In this document: piece after piece, positions 59,799 to 64,000 of the stretch
Position numbering within the stretch: the stretch's first letter is position 1
Layout: each line of letters opens with the position of its first letter
Source: Cloacibacillus evryensis DSM 19522
GTDB taxonomy: Bacteria > Synergistota > Synergistia > Synergistales > Synergistaceae
Reading direction: 5' to 3'
Assembly (NCBI RefSeq): GCF_000585335.1
Contig: NZ_KK073872.1
Coordinates: 2,285,283 to 2,349,282, forward strand
DNA: 64,000 bases
Translations under genes and position numbers: made by a program
The notes under the pieces: generated by a model
Database searches by the model: none
What the model saw: the letters and a program-made list of their open reading frames with translations, nothing else
What the model was told of the DNA's origin: nothing

Positions 59799-60629
59799 AT
59801 GAAACATGGGATATACCGGGGGATAGCGATGTCGGTCGCCGGAAGCGATTCAGGCGGAGGAGCCGGTATCCAGGCGGATTTAAAAACCTTCGCGGCATTA
59901 AAGGTCTTCGGCACCACGGCGATAACGGCGCTGACCGTGCAGAACTCGCTCGGCGTGACCGGCATCCACAACGCGCCGCCTGAGATAATCAAGGCGCAGA
60001 TGCTGGCCGTCGGCAAGGATTTTCCGCTCGACGCGGTCAAGACGGGGATGCTCGGCAACCGCGAGACGATCTCCGCCGTCGCCGAAGGGCTTTCCGAGCT
60101 GGGGATAAAGAAGGTCGTCGTCGATCCCGTGATGGTGGCGCAGAGCGGGGACTCCCTGCTCGCCGCCGACGCCGTGGACGCGGTGAAGAATATCATCGTG
60201 CCGATGGCGATGATCGTCACGCCCAATCTGCCCGAGGCGGAGAAACTGACGGGGATGAAGATCGACGACGTCGACGGCATGGCCGCGGCGGCGCGCGAGA
60301 TAAAAAAGCTCGGCTGCGGCGCGGTGCTCGTCAAGGGCGGCCACCTGCCGGGCGAGCCGGAGATGATAACGGACGTGCTGCTGGCGGACGGAGAGATATC
60401 GCTGCTGCGGGACAGGCGGATCAATACTACGGCCAACCACGGCACCGGCTGCACGCTGAGCTCGGCGATCGCCGCGGAGCTCGCCGCCGGCTGTTCGCTC
60501 GCGGAGGCGGTCGCGCGCGCACGGAAATACCTGCGCGCCGGGCTGCTCTACGGAGTGACGGCGGGACACGGCGCGGGCTGCCTCGGACATGCCGTCACGA
60601 TGCAGTGGACAGAGGTCGTCAATGGCTAG
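59799..60629 (+). CDS. thiD: Hydroxymethylpyrimidine/phosphomethylpyrimidine kinase
   Basis: The protein of about 276 residues phosphorylates HMP and HMP-P. It shows SVAGSDSGGGAGIQADLKTF, TALTVQNSLGV, VKTGMLGNRE, VVVDPVMVAQSGDSLL and NTTANHGTGCTLSSAI with the catalytic Cys. The ATG at 59799 follows AAGGGG; the in-frame TTG at 59781 lies in the terminator area. Its stop overlaps the thiM start. Confidence 0.95.
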   Translation: MKHGIYRGIAMSVAGSDSGGGAGIQADLKTFAALKVFGTTAITALTVQNSLGVTGIHNAPPEIIKAQMLAVGKDFPLDAVKTGMLGNRETISAVAEGLSELGIKKVVVDPVMVAQSGDSLLAADAVDAVKNIIVPMAMIVTPNLPEAEKLTGMKIDDVDGMAAAAREIKKLGCGAVLVKGGHLPGEPEMITDVLLADGEISLLRDRRINTTANHGTGCTLSSAIAAELAAGCSLAEAVARARKYLRAGLLYGVTAGHGAGCLGHAVTMQWTEVVNG

Positions 60630-61356
60630 ACCCCTGATCTACCAGATAACGAACGGCGTCTCCGCGCAGCTTCAGGCCGACTGCGTGGCGCTGCTCGGCG
60701 GCTCCTCGGTCATGTCGTGCCGGCTCGCGGAGGCGGCGGAGATCGCCGCGGCGAGCGACGCGCTGCTGATAAATATCGGCACGCCGCCCGACAACGCCGA
60801 AGAGCTTTATCGGACGGCGGCGGCCGCGGCGGCCGCGAACAACATCCCCGTCGTGCTGGATCTCGTCGGCTATGGATTTTCAAAATGCCGCACGGAGATC
60901 GCCGACGCGCTGCTAGCGGAATTCCGCTTCTCCGTGATAAAGGGCAACGGGGCGGAGATCGGCGCTCTCTGCGGCGCGGGGACCGCCCCGCGCGGCGTCT
61001 CCTGCGACAGTGAGATCGCGGAGGCGGAGCGTCTGACGGAAGATTGCGCGAAAAAATTCGGCTGCGTCGTTTATTCTACAGGAGAGACGGACCACCTCTC
61101 CAACGGTGAAAAAAGCTTCGCCATTATCGGAGGCTCGCCGCTGCTGAGAGGCACGAGCGGGATCGGCTGCGCGCTTGGCAGCGCGACGGCGCTTTTCTGC
61201 ACCCGGGACGAGCCGCTTGAGGCCGCGCGCCGCGCGCTGAAGCTCTTTCGCCGCGCGGCGGCCGAGGCGGGCGAAGCGGCGGGGCCATATTCGTTCAGGA
61301 TAAAATTCATGGACATGCTCGCGAAATTCGGCTCCCTTGAAAATGAGGTGAAATAA
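60622..61356 (+). CDS. thiM: Hydroxyethylthiazole kinase
   Basis: The protein of about 244 residues salvages thiazole. It shows YQITNGVSAQLQADCVALLG, ALLINIGTPP, VVLDLVGYGFSKCR, VIKGNGAEIGALCG and GTSGIGCALGSATALF. The usual GTGC loop reads GIGC, with the catalytic Cys kept. It overlaps thiD by 8 bases and thiE by one. Confidence 0.94.
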   Translation: MARPLIYQITNGVSAQLQADCVALLGGSSVMSCRLAEAAEIAAASDALLINIGTPPDNAEELYRTAAAAAAANNIPVVLDLVGYGFSKCRTEIADALLAEFRFSVIKGNGAEIGALCGAGTAPRGVSCDSEIAEAERLTEDCAKKFGCVVYSTGETDHLSNGEKSFAIIGGSPLLRGTSGIGCALGSATALFCTRDEPLEAARRALKLFRRAAAEAGEAAGPYSFRIKFMDMLAKFGSLENEVK

Positions 61357-62006
61357 TGACGGCGGACAGAAAGAAACTCGCGGAGCGGCTGCGCCTCTAC
61401 CTGATCTGCGGCGAGGGCGACAGCCCCGAAGCGGTGATAAAAAAGACGGCGGCGGCTATCGAGGGCGGCGTGACGGCGGTCCAACTGCGCGTCAAAAGCT
61501 GGACTGGGCGCGAATGTTATGATACGGCGCTGGCGCTGAAAAAGATCTGCAGCGCGCACGGCGCGCTCCTGCTGATAAACGACCGCCTCGACATCGCGCT
61601 CGCCGCGGGCGCGGACGGCGTGCATCTCGGGCAGAAGGATCTGCCCATAGGCGCGGCGCGGCGGCTCGCGGGGACAGACTTCATCATCGGCGGCACGGCA
61701 CGCACACCGGAGCTCGCGCGCGAAGCGCAGCGGCTCGGCGCGGACTACGTCGGCTGCGGCGCGGCTTTTGAGACCGCGACGAAGGGCGACGCCGTCGTCA
61801 TCGGCCCAGACGGCATCAAAAAGGTACTGTCGGCGATCGACATCCCCTCTGTGGCGATCGGCGGCATCGAGCTCGGCAACGTAAAATACCTCGCGGGATG
61901 CGGCGCAAGCGGCATCTCGCTCTCCGGCGCGATAATGAGGGCGGACGACCCGAAAGAGGCGGCCGCGGCGCTGATAAAAGAGGCCGGCAGAGTCCTCAGA
62001 GGCTGA
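61356..62006 (+). CDS. thiE: Thiamine-phosphate synthase
   Basis: The 216-residue enzyme joins HMP-PP and thiazole phosphate. It shows GVTAVQLRVKSW, LLINDRLDIALAAGADGVHLGQKDLPI, GGTARTPELAREAQRLGADYVGCGAAFET and VAIGGIELGNV. It is a normal-length TIM barrel. Its ATG overlaps the thiM stop by one base (TAATG). Confidence 0.96.
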   Translation: MTADRKKLAERLRLYLICGEGDSPEAVIKKTAAAIEGGVTAVQLRVKSWTGRECYDTALALKKICSAHGALLLINDRLDIALAAGADGVHLGQKDLPIGAARRLAGTDFIIGGTARTPELAREAQRLGADYVGCGAAFETATKGDAVVIGPDGIKKVLSAIDIPSVAIGGIELGNVKYLAGCGASGISLSGAIMRADDPKEAAAALIKEAGRVLRG

Positions 62007-62056
62007 CGTCCGGCGGACGGCTTTGTAAAAAATTATTGAATATGGAGGCAGCAAAA

Positions 62057-62581
62057 ATGCAGAACGAAGAAAGAAAAAAGATGTTTAAAAAGGCGGTCCT
62101 CGCCGGGGCCTTCGCCGCGGCGGGCGTAGTGCTCTCGGTGGTCTCGATACCGATGGGGCCGACAAAGTGTTTCCCCTTCCAGCACACGATAAACGTGCTC
62201 GCGGGAATACTGCTAGGCCCCTGGTGGGCGGTCGGCGCGGCCTTCACGACCAGCGTCATCAGGAACATGATGGGGACGGGCAGCCTCTTCGCCTTCCCCG
62301 GCAGCATGTTCGGCGCGCTCTTCGTCGGACTCGCGGCCAGAGCCCTGCCTGAAAGATACAAGCTGTGCGCCGCCTGCGCGGAACCGGTCGGAACAGGCAT
62401 CGTCGGAGCCTGGGTCGGAGCGAAGATACTAGGCCCCATCCTCGGCAAGGGCATCGGCTTCCTCTTCTTCTCAAGCTCCTTCCTCATGAGCTCCGTGCCG
62501 GGCGCGGTGATCGGAGCGCTGCTCGTCTATTGCCTGCAAAAGCGGATGGCGCTGACAAGGACCTTCGGCGCGATGATCTGA
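62057..62581 (+). CDS. thiW: ECF transporter S component ThiW (predicted thiazole uptake)
   Basis: The protein of about 174 residues starts MQNEERKKMFKKAVLAGAFA behind GGAGGCAGCAAAA, which decides against the longer frame to 61898. It has five to six membrane helices and the motifs IPMGPTKCFPFQHTINVLAGILLGPWWAVGAAF and GSLFAFPGSMFGALFVG. ThiW is known to be co-regulated with thiM and predicted to import hydroxyethylthiazole. That fits a salvage operon that has thiM and lacks thiazole synthesis genes here. Confidence 0.93.
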   Translation: MQNEERKKMFKKAVLAGAFAAAGVVLSVVSIPMGPTKCFPFQHTINVLAGILLGPWWAVGAAFTTSVIRNMMGTGSLFAFPGSMFGALFVGLAARALPERYKLCAACAEPVGTGIVGAWVGAKILGPILGKGIGFLFFSSSFLMSSVPGAVIGALLVYCLQKRMALTRTFGAMI

Positions 62582-62621
62582 GGAATCCAGGATATCATCT
62601 ACGATAGCCACACAAAAACGG

Positions 62622-62842
62622 TAAATCGGCGTTTATAAGCACGATTTGCGTCATAAAACGGAGGCTCCGAATCCTCGCCGTATACAAATACGGCTCCGGT
62701 ATCGGAGCCCCCATTTTATTTAGCAACTCGCACTTCTGGTGAACAAATTAAGCGATTCACACAAAACGCAAAACCGGCGTTTTGGTTCACTGCTTATAAA
62801 CGCCGATTTACGCGATTGCGGGGGAAGATAAACTGCGATTTA
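62622..62842. repeat. Inverted-repeat element after thiW
   Basis: TAAATCGGCGTTTATAAGCA (62622-62641) and its perfect 20-bp inverse (62791-62810) flank 149 bases. A third related end, GATAAACTGCGATTTA, lies at 62827-62842. Inside is the hairpin GGCTCCGA (62663-62670) / TCGGAGCC (62702-62709) followed by CCCATTTTATTT, which can serve as the thiW terminator. The ends match those of the element at 47416-47741. The rest of 62582-62941 has no gene. Confidence 0.6.
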
Positions 62843-62941
62843 TCAAAGATCTTTGGCTCCCTCTCCGATAAGCAGGGAGCCAAAACGATGTTTTTCGTTT
62901 TGTGCGAGTCGCTTAGCTCCGGCGAAGCCGGTGGAGGAGGG

Positions 62942-64000
62942 GTGCGCCCGACATGCACATAAACTAGGCGGTGTAAGTCCGCTACAGGCATTGCAGTGTG
63001 AACTGTTAGCCAAAGGCAAGGGTGTCCATCGTGAGGTGGAATCTGAAGGAAGCCGGAGGCAAACCCTCGGTCCGACGAACAGGAACCGCATGTGAGGCAT
63101 TATGGGACGGACGAGTCTACCCCCAAGACAAAGTCCTACACTGCACGAATCCCATGGTGTAAATGCGGCGGATATATGAGGAGAAAGTTTATGTGCTTAC
63201 TCGGGGAGATCTTGCGGGGGCTTAACCTGAGTGCAATCCACCCAGAGATGGATGGATGAACCGCAAGAAGTCAGCAGAGGCCATAGTACTGGTGAGAGAA
63301 AAAAACAATCAGGAAGGGCCGAACGGTAACAAACTTCTCAGACGAAAGAAGGTCGGGCAATGCGAAGAAAGCAGAAAACTGCGCAAGCAGGCTGTTCATG
63401 CGAGGACAAGCTGGAAGCGGAAAGCACCATGAAAGCGCCGAGTATTGCCCACACAGAAACGCAGGAGAAGAAAGAGCGCAAACGTTGCTCGAATGTATCC
63501 TCACCAGAGCGAACATGGCAGAGGCGTACAAACGGGTAGTCAAAAACGGAGGTGCGTCAGGCATAGATGGAATGACAGTCCAAGCGATGTATGGACACCT
63601 GAAGGAGCACTATCCCGAACTTATCCAAAGCCTCTATGATGGAAGCTACAGGCCCCAGGCAGTAAAGAGAGTCGAAATCCCCAAAGCGGACGGAGGAAAG
63701 CGCAAGCTGGGAATCCCCACGGTCATAGACCGTATGATACAGCAAGCCATCTCCCAAGTGCTGACGCCAATATTCGAGAAGCAATTCTCCGACGGCAGCT
63801 ATGGATTCCGCAAAGGAAGAAGCGCCCATCAGGCAATAGAACAGGCTAGGATATATTACGAACAGGGATACAAAGTATCAGTGGATATCGACCTGGCCAA
63901 ATACTTTGACACGGTCAACCACAACCTGCTCATAAAGACGCTTCGGGAAGAGATAAAAGACGAGCGTGTAATAAGGCTCATCAGGAAATACCTCAAAAGC
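62942..64000 (+). mobile_element. Group II intron, 5' part, cut by window edge
   Basis: The sequence begins GTGCGCCCGACATGCACATA, a typical group II intron 5' end. About 450 bases of structured RNA domain follow (for example GGCATTGCAGTGTGAACTG and GTGAGGTGGAATCTGAAGG), then the reverse transcriptase/maturase gene. The 3' end, including domains V and VI, lies outside. It sits just behind a palindromic GCTCCGGCGAAGCCGG stem (about 62920-62935), and the thiW-side repeat precedes that. Confidence 0.9.
63398..64000 (+). CDS. ltrA: Group II intron reverse transcriptase/maturase, N-terminal part
   Basis: From the ATG at 63398 (MRGQAGSGKHHESAEYCPHR) 201 residues are visible up to the window edge. 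They include LLECILTRANMAEAYKRVVK, NGGASGIDGMTV, VEIPKADGGKRKLGIPTVIDRM, FEKQFSDGSYGFRKGRSAHQ and the first catalytic block KVSVDIDLAKYFDTVNHN. The YADD box lies beyond the edge. The frame is also open upstream of the ATG, so the start is uncertain. The protein splices and mobilises the intron. Confidence 0.9.
   Translation, partial: MRGQAGSGKHHESAEYCPHRNAGEERAQTLLECILTRANMAEAYKRVVKNGGASGIDGMTVQAMYGHLKEHYPELIQSLYDGSYRPQAVKRVEIPKADGGKRKLGIPTVIDRMIQQAISQVLTPIFEKQFSDGSYGFRKGRSAHQAIEQARIYYEQGYKVSVDIDLAKYFDTVNHNLLIKTLREEIKDERVIRLIRKYLKS

Noticed and set aside
61071-62054. 327-codon leftward frame opposite thiM/thiE
   Set aside because: Shadow frame in GC-rich DNA; the rightward thi genes have full motif sets.
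1-64000. CRISPR arrays, cas genes, toxin-antitoxin or restriction systems
   Set aside because: No regularly spaced repeats and no matching protein motifs were seen.

Overview
The window looks like a chromosomal segment of a member of the Synergistota (Synergistetes), probably a Cloacibacillus-like amino-acid fermenter. The main clue is three exported proteins that end in the same tail: a Gly/Ser/Cys linker, a hydrophobic helix and a short basic end. This matches the Synergist-CTERM sorting signal, which is known from that phylum. The assignment is inferred from sequence features, not from a database search.

Layout. (1) 1-16.8 kb is a prophage arm read mostly leftwards: an immunity switch at 15.5-16.2 kb with two divergent HTH regulators and shared operators, then small early genes, a recombination/replication module (AAA ATPase, DUF669-like protein, PD-(D/E)XK nuclease, SF2 helicase, VRR-NUC nuclease, Toprim/RecA-like primase-helicase), and then HNH, small and large terminase and portal, cut by the left edge. 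No integrase is visible. (2) 17.8-30 kb is housekeeping: tRNA-Pro, HU, and a long leftward run yicC-remA-gmk-rpoZ-coaBC-priA-ACT-DUF711-der, preceded by pyrK-pyrD-cmk-hflX. (3) 30-34.3 kb holds adenine deaminase, an encapsulin nanocompartment with its ferritin-like cargo, a TRIC-like channel and a low-molecular-weight phosphatase. (4) 34.5-53.4 kb is accessory. It has four exported-protein genes, all broken, each preceded by the same promoter box. It also has a leftward operon of two SDRs, both glycine decarboxylase P subunits and an NAD-kinase-like protein, with a NhaC antiporter beyond, and a GntR regulator, a MATE pump, a CarD pair, and a Fur-family regulator with a QueD-like enzyme. (5) 53.5-64 kb holds argG under a T-box leader, a decayed IS1202-like insertion sequence, surE, a site-2 protease, a thiamine locus with two divergent TPP riboswitches (thiT and TPK one way, thiD-thiM-thiE-thiW the other), and the start of a group II intron cut by the right edge.

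The strongest unexplained signal is a 35-bp promoter architecture found four times (34502, 37123, 47353, 53426). Each copy has two direct repeats of TTGTTGTAC(C/T) at an 11-bp period, with a -10 hexamer at exactly the same distance and no -35. The arrangement resembles a box for an OmpR/PhoB-type response regulator. Every copy drives an exported protein, and every one of those genes is disrupted by an internal deletion or frameshifts. Other points of interest are a PriA without its ATPase motifs, a phage zinc-binding mini-gene with TGA at a cysteine position, a QueD paralogue without its catalytic cysteine, and an inverted-repeat intergenic element family.
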